11,733 bases of DNA from an uncultured Lachnospiraceae bacterium (GTDB taxonomy: Bacteria; Bacillota; Clostridia; Lachnospirales; Lachnospiraceae), in assembly GCA_910583815.1 (NCBI GenBank), contig CAJTZB010000068.1, forward strand, positions 1-11,733, written 5' to 3'. A program made the position numbers and the translations under genes. Positions within the stretch are counted from its first letter, which is position 1, and each line of letters starts with the position of its first letter. Under the pieces are notes generated by a model. The model was not told the DNA's origin. It saw only the letters and a list, made by a program, of their open reading frames with translations, and did no database searches. Positions 1-5,754 of this stretch are shown piece by piece.

Positions 1-65
1 TTCGCAAAGCGTTTGGAAATGTAAAGGCTGCAGAGAATCCGGCACAGATGCTGAAGGAGTTGTAA
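1..65 (+). CDS. C-terminal tail of an upstream gene (partial)
   Basis: One frame is open from the window edge to a TAA at 63-65 and reads ...RKAFGNVKAAENPAQMLKEL. The stop lies 3 bases before the ATG of the next gene, and the ribosome binding site of that gene (AAGGAG, 54-59) sits inside this frame. That tight spacing is what one expects of a gene in the same operon. The fragment is too short to assign a function, and a chance open frame cannot be excluded. Confidence 0.4.
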   Translation, partial: RKAFGNVKAAENPAQMLKEL

Positions 66-68
66 AAT

Positions 69-935
69 ATGCTATACTTGTCACAGTTTGAATTTCCAGA
101 TGAAGAGCGGGAAATGGATTTTATCTTTAAGCAGGAGAGAACCTGTTATGATACGTATTATCCGTTTAAAGTTCTCTCAGCACACCAGCTTTCTGTACTG
201 AATTTTGAACCGATTACCATTTTATATGGTGGAAATGGGTCGGGCAAAACAACAGCGCTCAATGTTATGGCAGAAAAGCTTGGCTTAGAGAGGGACACTT
301 TGTATAACCGCTCTGCTTTTTTTGAAGATTATACTGCTTTGTGCAGCTATGTGACAGAGCGGCTTCCTTCTGAGGAGAGCAGGATTATTACAAGTGATGA
401 TGTGTTTGATTTTATGTTAAACCTGCGTAGTATCAATCAGGGAATTGACCAAAAGAGAGAAGAGCTTTTTGAGGAATATAAGGAAATGAAGTATTCGCGT
501 TTTCAGATGAAATCGCTGGAAGATTATGAGCAGCTCAAAAAAGTGACTGCGGCACGCAGAAAAACGCAGTCAAAGTATGTCAGGGGCAACTTGGCAGAGA
601 ATGTAAAAGAACGTTCCAATGGAGAAAGCGCGTGGCTTTACTTTACAAACAAAATCAAAGAAAATGCTCTCTATTTACTGGATGAGCCGGAAAACAGTCT
701 GTCTCCGAAGAAACAGCAGGAACTGGTAGGTTTTTTGGAAGATTCGGTTCGTTTTTTTGGCTGCCAGCTTGTGATTGCCACACATTCGCCGTTTTTCCTT
801 GCACTAAAGGATGCAAAAATATATGATATGGATGCGGAAAAGACTTCTGTCAGACAGTGGACAAAGCTTGAGAATGTGCGGGCTTATTATGATTTTTTTA
901 AAGCGCATGAAAGGGAATTGGAGGAAGGAAAGTGA
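69..935 (+). CDS. AAA/ABC-like P-loop ATPase (SMC/RecF-like core, COG3910-like)
   Basis: This 288-residue soluble protein has all the motifs of an ABC-type nucleotide-binding core. Walker A is GGNGSGKTT (about 54-62). An ERSNGESAW segment (about 181-189) stands where the ABC signature lies. Walker B is LYLLDEPENSLSP (about 201-213), and the H-loop is IATHSPFF (about 236-243). Residues 120-180 are charged and helical, as in a short insertion between the two halves of the ATPase. There is no transmembrane segment and no partner permease, so it is not a transporter subunit. It resembles small stand-alone AAA ATPases of the SMC/RecF/OLD type, whose cellular role is generally unknown. The start is the ATG 9 nt after AAGGAG. 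The last codon overlaps the GTG of mntP (GTGA), so the two are probably translationally coupled. The family call is firm; the function is unknown. Confidence 0.85.
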   Translation: MLYLSQFEFPDEEREMDFIFKQERTCYDTYYPFKVLSAHQLSVLNFEPITILYGGNGSGKTTALNVMAEKLGLERDTLYNRSAFFEDYTALCSYVTERLPSEESRIITSDDVFDFMLNLRSINQGIDQKREELFEEYKEMKYSRFQMKSLEDYEQLKKVTAARRKTQSKYVRGNLAENVKERSNGESAWLYFTNKIKENALYLLDEPENSLSPKKQQELVGFLEDSVRFFGCQLVIATHSPFFLALKDAKIYDMDAEKTSVRQWTKLENVRAYYDFFKAHERELEEGK

Positions 936-1516
936 GCCTTAGCTTCGAGTTTTTCTTTTACAGCACCTTGCTTGGCACAGGGCTTGCAATGGATGCATTT
1001 TCTGTGTCGCTTGCGAATGGGCTGAATGAACCACGTATGAGAAAAAAGAAAATGTTTGGGGTGGCAGGCATTTTTGCATTGTTTCAGGCGATTATGCCGC
1101 TGCTTGGCTGGCTTTGTGTACATACGATATTAAAACGGTTCCAGGCTTTTGAAAAATTTATTCCTTGGATTGCTCTGGTGCTGCTTGGCTTTATTGGTGT
1201 TGAGATGCTGCTTGATGGGCTTCAGAAAAGAAAAGAAGAAGAGGAAACATTAAAAACCGGGCTTGTAGCGCTTCTTATGCAAGGGATAGCGACCTCCATA
1301 GATGCGCTTTCTGTTGGATTTACAATTTCCGAATATGGCATCGGCATGGCAGTTCTCTGTGCTGCTATTATTGCGGCAGTGACTTTCTTTATTTGTGCCG
1401 CAGGGCTTGCAATCGGAAAGAAGTTTGGCACAAAAATGTCTGGAAAGGCATCTGTTTTTGGTGGTGTTATTTTAATCTTGATTGGTTTGGAGATATTTCT
1501 TACAGGGATATTTTAG
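932..1516 (+). CDS. mntP: MntP-type manganese efflux pump
   Basis: The product is a 194-residue hydrophobic membrane protein with about six predicted transmembrane segments, the usual size of the MntP (YebN) family, which exports Mn2+ from the cytoplasm. The family's internal duplication is visible. GLAMDAFSVSLANG near the N-terminus (Asp21) is echoed by GIATSIDALSVGFTI in the second half (Asp124); acidic residues at these positions are part of the metal path in characterised MntP. A positively charged loop (residues 98-109, KRKEEEE...) separates the halves. The start is GTG at 932, overlapping the TGA of the ATPase gene by 4 bp and preceded by GGAAGG. It places the family's typical N-terminus immediately before the first helix. 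No yybP-ykoY-like manganese riboswitch lies directly upstream; any such control would have to act further up the operon. Manganese as substrate is inferred from family membership. Confidence 0.88.
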   Translation: MSLSFEFFFYSTLLGTGLAMDAFSVSLANGLNEPRMRKKKMFGVAGIFALFQAIMPLLGWLCVHTILKRFQAFEKFIPWIALVLLGFIGVEMLLDGLQKRKEEEETLKTGLVALLMQGIATSIDALSVGFTISEYGIGMAVLCAAIIAAVTFFICAAGLAIGKKFGTKMSGKASVFGGVILILIGLEIFLTGIF

Positions 1517-1557
1517 AAAATTTTTAAAATATAACAACTTTGGAATGGAGAAAAAAG

Positions 1558-2571
1558 ATGAAGCGCTTTTTGTATCATTTTGAGCCAAAAAAAGGTTGGA
1601 TGAATGACCCGAATGGTCTCATCGAGTTTCAGGGGCAGTACCATGCTTTTTTTCAGCATAATCCTTATGATATAAAGTGGGGGCCGATGCATTGGGGACA
1701 TGCTGTTAGCAAGGATTTGGTTCATTGGGAGGAACTTCCGGTTGCACTGAAACCGGAGGAAGAGTATGAAGATGGTGGCGGCTGTTTTTCAGGAAGCGCG
1801 ATAGAAAAGGACGGAAAACTCTATCTGTTCTATACCTCAGTGTCAAAGCGCCTTGGGCAGACCCAGTCGGTGGCAGTCAGCGAAGATGGAATACATTTTG
1901 AAAAGTACAAGGGGAATCCGGTGATTGCACAAGTTCCGGCAGACGGAAGTGCAGATTTCCGTGATCCTAAGGTCAGTTTGATAGACGGTGTCTATTATAT
2001 GGTTGTCGGTTCCAGCTTTGAAGGCAGGGGACGCGTTCTTTTATACCGCTCAGAATCGCTTTATGAATGGGATTATATCGGAGTATTGTATGAGAGTGAG
2101 GATTATTATGATGCAGTAGAATGTCCGGATTTCTTTCAGATGGGCGATACCTATGTCCTAATGTACAGTAAAATCGGTTTTCCTACGTATGCCACGCAGT
2201 TTATTACCGGAGATTTTGACGGAAAGAAGTTTTTCCCAAAAGTGTACAGCACGCCGGAAGCAGGCCCTCAGTTTTATGCGGCGCAGACGTTCGGAGCAAA
2301 AGACGGCCGCCGGATACTGATTGGATGGCTGTATGACTGGAAGATGGTGCCGGATCAGACGGCAGACTTTGCAGGGGCGCTCAGTATTCCGAGAGAACTT
2401 TCCTTAAAAGATGGGAAAGTCTGCTGTTTTCCGGTGAAGGAGGCGCAGAGCCTGCTTGCCTCCTATCAAGGGAAAGACGGAGAAGTACTGGATGTGCTGT
2501 GGGACGAAAAAGCGGTAGAAGTGTTTGTAAATAAAGGAGAGCATTCGTTTTCCTATTGGCTGAAAAACTGA
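1558..2571 (+). CDS. GH32 beta-fructosidase / sucrose-6-phosphate hydrolase with shortened C-terminal domain
   Basis: This glycoside hydrolase family 32 enzyme hydrolyses terminal beta-fructosyl bonds (sucrose, sucrose-6-phosphate or short fructans). All three catalytic motifs are present: WMNDPNG with the nucleophile Asp17, FRDP with the transition-state stabiliser Asp136, and EC with the acid/base Glu188. No signal peptide is seen, so it should act in the cytoplasm. At 337 residues it is clearly shorter than the usual 430-490. The five-bladed propeller (about 1-300) is complete. Only about 35 residues follow, ending in VEVFVNKGEHSFSYW, which looks like the last strands of the normal beta-sandwich. 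The start chosen is the ATG with GGAG 7 nt upstream; an in-frame TTG at 1540 would add six residues. It follows mntP by 41 bp and may be co-transcribed. It overlaps the convergent esterase gene by 19 bp. The exact substrate cannot be told. Confidence 0.88.
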   Translation: MKRFLYHFEPKKGWMNDPNGLIEFQGQYHAFFQHNPYDIKWGPMHWGHAVSKDLVHWEELPVALKPEEEYEDGGGCFSGSAIEKDGKLYLFYTSVSKRLGQTQSVAVSEDGIHFEKYKGNPVIAQVPADGSADFRDPKVSLIDGVYYMVVGSSFEGRGRVLLYRSESLYEWDYIGVLYESEDYYDAVECPDFFQMGDTYVLMYSKIGFPTYATQFITGDFDGKKFFPKVYSTPEAGPQFYAAQTFGAKDGRRILIGWLYDWKMVPDQTADFAGALSIPRELSLKDGKVCCFPVKEAQSLLASYQGKDGEVLDVLWDEKAVEVFVNKGEHSFSYWLKN

Positions 2572-3629
2572 AATTTTTTGAACTCATCGGACAGTTTGTT
2601 TGCTGCTTTGCCATGTGTAATTGCAGAGGGATGGAAATTGGAGGAATAACCGTCAGAGGCATCCTGAACATCAAACTTCATTGTGCGGAGGTTGGCGTCA
2701 CCGGTTTCCGACTGATAAACGGCGGCTGCTTTTTGAATAAAAGGAAACAGGCGGTCGCCCATAATGCCAAGTGTGCAAAGCAGCAGTGCATTTGGGTTGC
2801 ACGCGCGGAGCAGCTTTAAAAAGTTTACGTATTCGGCAGCATATTCCTCCTGGCGGCTGACAATGTCCTTTGTGTAGCTGTCATCGTTTGTGCCAAGGTT
2901 TATAACGATGGCGTCCGGCTGGCGCTTTGTGAAATCCCACTTGATATCAGATGGGACAAAGTCGCGGTTTTGGCTCCAAGAGTAGCCAAGTTTTGTATAA
3001 AGAGGCGGAACGAGCTGGTCGGTAAGTTTGCTGTCATTTCCTGTAAATCCGGAGATAATACCATACCCACTGAATGAAACAATGCTATAGTCGGCATTTA
3101 GTGATTGTGCAGCCTGATAAGCATAAGATTTGGTGACATCTTCGGTTTTTGTTGCAAAGGAATGCTCTGGCACAGGATCGTCTATGCCATATCCGCAGGT
3201 GATGGAATCGCCAATAAATTCAATCAGCCGCTCTTTTTCCTTGGTTGGCTGCGGGACAGAGCCTGTCACGGTAATCCGGTCAATTGAAATCGTGGACATT
3301 GGCGATTCAGAAAGCTTTACAATAGAAATAACTGCATCTGTTTTGACTTCGCTCTCCAAAACGCAGTATGTTTTGGAGGGCTGGTTGATTAAGTCGTCTA
3401 TGACGCGGTTTTCGTTGACATAAATTGCGATTCTGGCATGGCTGTTGGCAAACAGAGGGTTCGCACTGTTGCTGTCTCCTGCAATGGTGATAAGACAGCT
3501 TGTCCCTGAAAAAGAGAATTCCGCACCTGTGCCGGAGAGAGCACAGAACAGCCTGTTGTTATGAAAATAAGTCCGCCCAAGTGGTTTTACATACGATGGG
3601 GATGCAAAGTAATCATTTTTGATGTTCAT
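2553..3629 (-). CDS. CE2-like SGNH/GDSL carbohydrate esterase
   Basis: This 358-residue protein has two parts. Residues about 15-125 form a beta-rich region like the N-terminal jelly-roll of carbohydrate esterase family 2. Residues about 133-350 are an SGNH hydrolase domain. The SGNH blocks are visible: EFIGDSITCGYG with the nucleophile Ser142, SFSGYG (Gly189), INLGTND (Asn248) and NFHPS with His333. CE2 enzymes remove acetyl groups from xylan, glucomannan or similar oligosaccharides. There is no signal peptide, so an intracellular substrate (imported oligosaccharides) is likelier than intact polymer. The start is the ATG with GGGAG 5 nt upstream. An upstream extension of 29 codons lies inside aroC and is rejected. 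The start lies within the end of aroC (17-bp overlap), implying co-transcription and coupled translation. The 3' end overlaps GH32 by 19 bp. The superfamily call is firm, CE2 likely, the substrate unknown. Confidence 0.85.
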   Translation of the reverse strand: MNIKNDYFASPSYVKPLGRTYFHNNRLFCALSGTGAEFSFSGTSCLITIAGDSNSANPLFANSHARIAIYVNENRVIDDLINQPSKTYCVLESEVKTDAVISIVKLSESPMSTISIDRITVTGSVPQPTKEKERLIEFIGDSITCGYGIDDPVPEHSFATKTEDVTKSYAYQAAQSLNADYSIVSFSGYGIISGFTGNDSKLTDQLVPPLYTKLGYSWSQNRDFVPSDIKWDFTKRQPDAIVINLGTNDDSYTKDIVSRQEEYAAEYVNFLKLLRACNPNALLLCTLGIMGDRLFPFIQKAAAVYQSETGDANLRTMKFDVQDASDGYSSNFHPSAITHGKAANKLSDEFKKFQFFSQ

Positions 3630-4827
3630 AAAGACTCCCGATTCTCTCTTTTGTTTCGTAGAATTTCTGAATGTGTTCCAGTCTGGTTCCCATATTGACA
3701 AGCAGGGCGTCTGCAATCGTAATTGCTGCCATTGCTTCTATGACAGCTACTGCGCGCGGCACAATAATCGGGTCGTGACGGCCTTTGACCTGAAGCGTAA
3801 GAGGAGTACCGTCCTGCGTTACGGTTTGCTGCTCGGAAAAGATGGAAGGGGTTGGCTTAAAAGCAGCCCGGAACACAAGGTCGCTTCCGTCGCTGATGCC
3901 GCCAAGTATTCCTCCGGCATGGTTTGTCAGTTTGCGGATCTGCCCATCTGCGGACGTAAAGTTATCATTGTTTTCTGCACCGTTTGATGCGGCAGCAGCA
4001 AAGCCGGAACCAAGTTCAAAGCCTTTTACTGCCCCGACAGAGCAGATTGCCTGTGCAAGTTTTGCGTCAAGCTTGTCAAAGACCGGTTCGCCAATGCCTG
4101 CCGGAAGTCCGGAAATAATACATTCAATGATGCCTCCCATAGAGTTTTTCTGCATCATGGCTTCAGAAAGCTTGTCCTCGGCCAGACGGCTTGCAGCATG
4201 GTCCGGCATAAACAGAGGGCTGCCAAGCTTTTTGGCACGGAGTGCCTGCAGGCCTTCTGCGGAAATGCGGTCAAGCAATGGCTGACTCAAAGAAGCATTC
4301 TCTGCGAGCAGGAGAGTATGATAATCGTCTGTCTGGCAGCAGACGGAACCGATTGTTTTGGTGTAGGCACAGAGTTCGATGCCAAGGGTTTTTAAAAATT
4401 CTGCAGCAATGGCGCCAGCAGCAACGCGTCCAAGTGTTTCGCGTCCGGACGACCGTCCGCCGCCGCGATAATCCCGGAAGCCGTATTTTTTATCAAAGGT
4501 ATAGTCAGCATGTCCCGGACGGTAGCATAATGCTAGTTCAGAATAGTCGGAAGAACGCTGCGTTTCGTTTTGTGCAAGAAGAAGAATCGGAGTTCCGGTC
4601 GTTTTTCCTTCAAATACACCGGACAGAATGCGGATGCTGTCTGCTTCTTTGCGAGGAGTGGAATATTTGGTCTGTCCCGGTTTTCGCAAGTCAAGATACT
4701 GCTGAATGACGTCTTCAGAGATTTGGATTCCAGAAGGACAGCCGTCCACTACAGCACCCAGCCCAAGACCATGTGATTCTCCGAATGTCGTAACGCGGAA
4801 CAGTGTTCCGAAGGCAGAGCCTGGCAT
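3613..4827 (-). CDS. aroC: Chorismate synthase
   Basis: AroC converts 5-enolpyruvylshikimate-3-phosphate to chorismate, using reduced FMN, as the last common step to Phe, Tyr, Trp and folate. It is a soluble cytoplasmic tetramer in the family. All signatures are present in the 404-residue product: FGESHG (15-20), RPGHADYTFDKKYG (103-116), RGGGRSSGRET (121-131) and GRHDPIIVPRA (349-359), which together build the FMN/substrate site. The length is slightly above the usual 350-390. The start is the ATG after a strong AAAGGAGGT 8 nt upstream. The open frame continues 76 codons further up, but that stretch is the leader RNA and lacks family similarity. No other shikimate genes are adjacent; the only partner is the esterase gene, whose ATG lies inside the last codons. 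Transcription should start near 4960 from the promoter at 4967-4995, giving a structured 5' leader. Confidence 0.97.
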   Translation of the reverse strand: MPGSAFGTLFRVTTFGESHGLGLGAVVDGCPSGIQISEDVIQQYLDLRKPGQTKYSTPRKEADSIRILSGVFEGKTTGTPILLLAQNETQRSSDYSELALCYRPGHADYTFDKKYGFRDYRGGGRSSGRETLGRVAAGAIAAEFLKTLGIELCAYTKTIGSVCCQTDDYHTLLLAENASLSQPLLDRISAEGLQALRAKKLGSPLFMPDHAASRLAEDKLSEAMMQKNSMGGIIECIISGLPAGIGEPVFDKLDAKLAQAICSVGAVKGFELGSGFAAAASNGAENNDNFTSADGQIRKLTNHAGGILGGISDGSDLVFRAAFKPTPSIFSEQQTVTQDGTPLTLQVKGRHDPIIVPRAVAVIEAMAAITIADALLVNMGTRLEHIQKFYETKERIGSLYEHQK

Positions 4828-4852
4828 AAAGAGACCTCCTTTTAATAGTTCC

Positions 4853-4942
4853 GCACCTGCCCTTCCAGTACACGTTCTCCTTAGACAAATTTCAGGTCGC
4901 AGTGCGTCCTGAAATCTAGCTGTGCACTGTCCGGGCCGGTGC
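4853..4942 (-). promoter_or_regulatory. Structured 5' leader of aroC, candidate cis-regulatory RNA
   Basis: Read on the minus strand, the leader folds as a nested, nearly continuous hairpin. The outer stem pairs 4942-4933 (GCACCGGCCC) with 4862-4853 (GGGCAGGUGC): nine Watson-Crick pairs and one G.A mismatch. A symmetric 3x3 purine loop (GGA opposite GAA) follows. The middle stem pairs 4929-4922 (CAGUGCAC) with 4873-4866 (GUGUACUG): seven pairs and one G.U. Then comes an asymmetric internal loop (6 nt AGCUAG, 15 nt containing UAAGGAGAAC). The apical stem pairs 4915-4908 with 4896-4889 (AUUUCAGG/CCUGAAAU) and is topped by CGC-ACU-GCG. The aroC AGGAGG lies 12 nt after the outer stem. I do not recognise a known riboswitch class or a T-box, and no U-run terminator follows, so translational control is the more natural guess. 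The folding is seen in the sequence; the regulatory role is inferred. Confidence 0.55.
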
Positions 4943-4966
4943 TGATGTTTTTGCTTTCTGCTGTTT

Positions 4967-4995
4967 AGTATAGCGAATTTCTGATAGTTATGCAA
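4967..4995 (-). promoter_or_regulatory. Sigma-A-type promoter for aroC
   Basis: On the minus strand TTGCAT (4995-4990) and TATACT (4972-4967) are separated by 17 bp. This predicts a start near 4960 and a leader of about 130 nt before the aroC ATG. The -35 abuts the terminator of the Cys-rich gene, so aroC appears to be transcribed independently. Confidence 0.7.
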
Positions 4996-4997
4996 GC

Positions 4998-5029
4998 AAA
5001 ACAGGCGTGGTGTTACCCACGCCCGTTTT
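4998..5029 (-). terminator. Rho-independent terminator, probably bidirectional
   Basis: GGCGTGG (5004-5010) pairs with CCACGCC (5017-5023) around a six-base loop. Flanking A-run and T-run bases (AAAACA on one side, CGTTTTT on the other) extend the stem and give a U-tract in either direction. It lies 17-48 bp past the stop of the Cys-rich gene and just before the aroC -35, so its likely job is to end the Cys-rich transcript. Confidence 0.7.
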
Positions 5030-5045
5030 TGTTTTCTATTGCTGA

Positions 5046-5345
5046 TTAGCAGCAAGGAGTGCAGTTATTGTTGCAGTTGCAGCTGCAGTTGCAGCTACCG
5101 CCACCAAGAACGCCGCTGCCGCTGCCACAGAAGATCAGCAGAAGAACGATAATCCAGATGCAGCCGGAGTCTGTGCCACCAAGTACACCGCCACCACAGT
5201 TGCAGTTGCAATTGCAGTTGCAGTCACAGGTATTGCCACCGCCTACGCCGCTGCCATTGCCGTTACCGCAGCCACAGCAGCAAAGTAAAAGAAGAATGAT
5301 GATCCAGCAGCTATTTCCGCCGCCACAGTTAGATAAGAAGCCCAT
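5046..5345 (-). CDS. Cys/Gly/Asn-rich small protein with two hydrophobic segments
   Basis: The product is a 99-residue protein with 21 cysteines, rich in Gly and Asn. It reads as two copies of one module. SCWIIILLLLCCCGCG (12-27) plus a Gly-rich linker and TCDCNCNCNCNC (39-50) is followed by GCIWIIVLLLIFCGSG (61-76), a second Gly-rich linker and SCNCSCNCNNNC (84-95). Each module is a hydrophobic stretch followed by a Cys-X-Cys tract. Proteins of this make-up occur in clostridia, and some carry the database label chorion-class high-cysteine protein; no biochemical function is known to me. A spore coat/envelope or metal-binding role is only a guess. The start is ATG 5345, with GGAGG 8 nt upstream. 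The frame is open further upstream, but that region shows no such composition. A terminator follows. A CATACTATA at 5384-5376 resembles sporulation sigma -10 elements, but no matching -35 is seen. Confidence 0.75.
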   Translation of the reverse strand: MGFLSNCGGGNSCWIIILLLLCCCGCGNGNGSGVGGGNTCDCNCNCNCNCGGGVLGGTDSGCIWIIVLLLIFCGSGSGVLGGGSCNCSCNCNNNCTPCC

Positions 5346-5471
5346 TTGGAAACCTCCAAGATGTTGATTACAGTTTATAGTATGTGATATGGTTTGTCTG
5401 ATTTCCTCATTTTTAGTAAAAAAATTATTTCTTTTTGGAATTTGAGTTTTAGGATGCAGGGCAGAAATTTG

Positions 5472-5591
5472 AGTTAGAGTGTTAAAAGGATGCTCCGCAC
5501 TAACCGAACAAAATGTGTGTTGCTGCAAGCTTGCTTGCAAACACACATATTTGTGTCGGTTATGCCCCGAAGGGCTTTTAACACCCTAACT
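5472..5591. repeat. 120-bp palindromic (MITE-like) repeat element
   Basis: The ends AGTTAG...CTAACT begin imperfect inverted repeats of about 41 bp (5472-5512 against 5591-5550). They surround a second inverted repeat, ATGTGTGT...ACACACAT, with GCAAGCTTGCTTGC at its centre. The right arm, read on the minus strand (TTAGGGTGTTAAAAGCCC, then GGGGCATAACCGA), is nearly identical to the 45-bp unit at 10798-10842, so this is a family dispersed in the genome. The left arm is more diverged. It contains no reading frame. It lies between the Cys-rich gene and nrdD, where it could insulate the divergent promoters. No target duplication is evident. Confidence 0.7.
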
Positions 5592-5630
5592 TTACAACAG
5601 GAACCGCTGATTTTCTCAGCATTTCTTTAG

Positions 5631-5646
5631 ACACTAGATATTGTGC
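5631..5646 (+). promoter_or_regulatory. NrdR box (upstream)
   Basis: ACACTAGATATTGTGC matches the palindromic NrdR-box consensus (acaCwAtATaTwgtgt, from memory) at about 14 of 16 positions. It lies just upstream of the nrdD promoter. NrdR is the ATP/dATP-sensing repressor of ribonucleotide reductase genes, so this fits the gene downstream. Confidence 0.6.
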
Positions 5647-5671
5647 CTTATGAAAAAAATAACAAAAAAAG

Positions 5672-5687
5672 AATCTATATATGGACA
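5672..5687 (+). promoter_or_regulatory. Possible second NrdR box overlapping the nrdD -35
   Basis: AATCTATATATGGACA keeps the CTATATAT core of an NrdR box but loses most of the right half; I count about 10 of 16 consensus matches. It begins 41 bp after the first box, near four helical turns, and covers the -35. NrdR sites normally come in pairs, usually about three turns apart, so the assignment is tentative. Confidence 0.35.
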
Positions 5688-5710
5688 TCGCTCTAGGAAT
5701 GAGCTATAAT
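5682..5710 (+). promoter_or_regulatory. Sigma-A-type promoter for nrdDG
   Basis: TGGACA (5682-5687), a 17-bp spacer and a perfect TATAAT (5705-5710) lie 44 bp before the nrdD ATG. Transcription would start near 5717. The -35 is overlapped by the weaker NrdR-like site, which fits repression by occlusion. Confidence 0.8.
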
Positions 5711-5754
5711 AGCAATGGCATATCAGATGCTGAAATAAAGAAAGGGTGCTGTTT

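Noticed and set aside
3842..4709. Several plus-strand open frames inside aroC
   Set aside because: They are shadows of a fully conserved enzyme gene on the minus strand and have no family features.
4866..4960. aroC leader as a T-box or other known riboswitch
   Set aside because: No T-box sequence (UGGNACCGCG-like), no antiterminator/terminator pair with U-run, and no motif of a riboswitch class I know.
4828..5055. N-terminal extension of aroC by 76 codons
   Set aside because: The open frame runs through the structured leader, promoter and terminator, has no chorismate synthase similarity, and the AGGAGG fits the ATG at 4827.
5059..5240. CRISPR-like or microsatellite array from repeated GTTGCAGTTGCAG
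   Set aside because: There are no spacers; the short repeats are the codons of the alternating Cys-Asn tract.
5059..5367. Plus-strand frame rich in Gln/Leu/Pro opposite the Cys-rich gene
   Set aside because: Its repetitive composition is the mirror of the NCNCNC-coding tract; no ribosome binding site.
5439..5475. 10-bp direct repeat AATTTGAGTT near the left end of the 120-bp element
   Set aside because: It is A/T-rich, lies 27 bp apart on the same side, and does not flank the element, so it is no target duplication.
5346..5546. N-terminal extension of the Cys-rich protein
   Set aside because: The extension crosses the palindromic repeat, lacks the protein's composition, and GGAGG is placed for the ATG at 5345.
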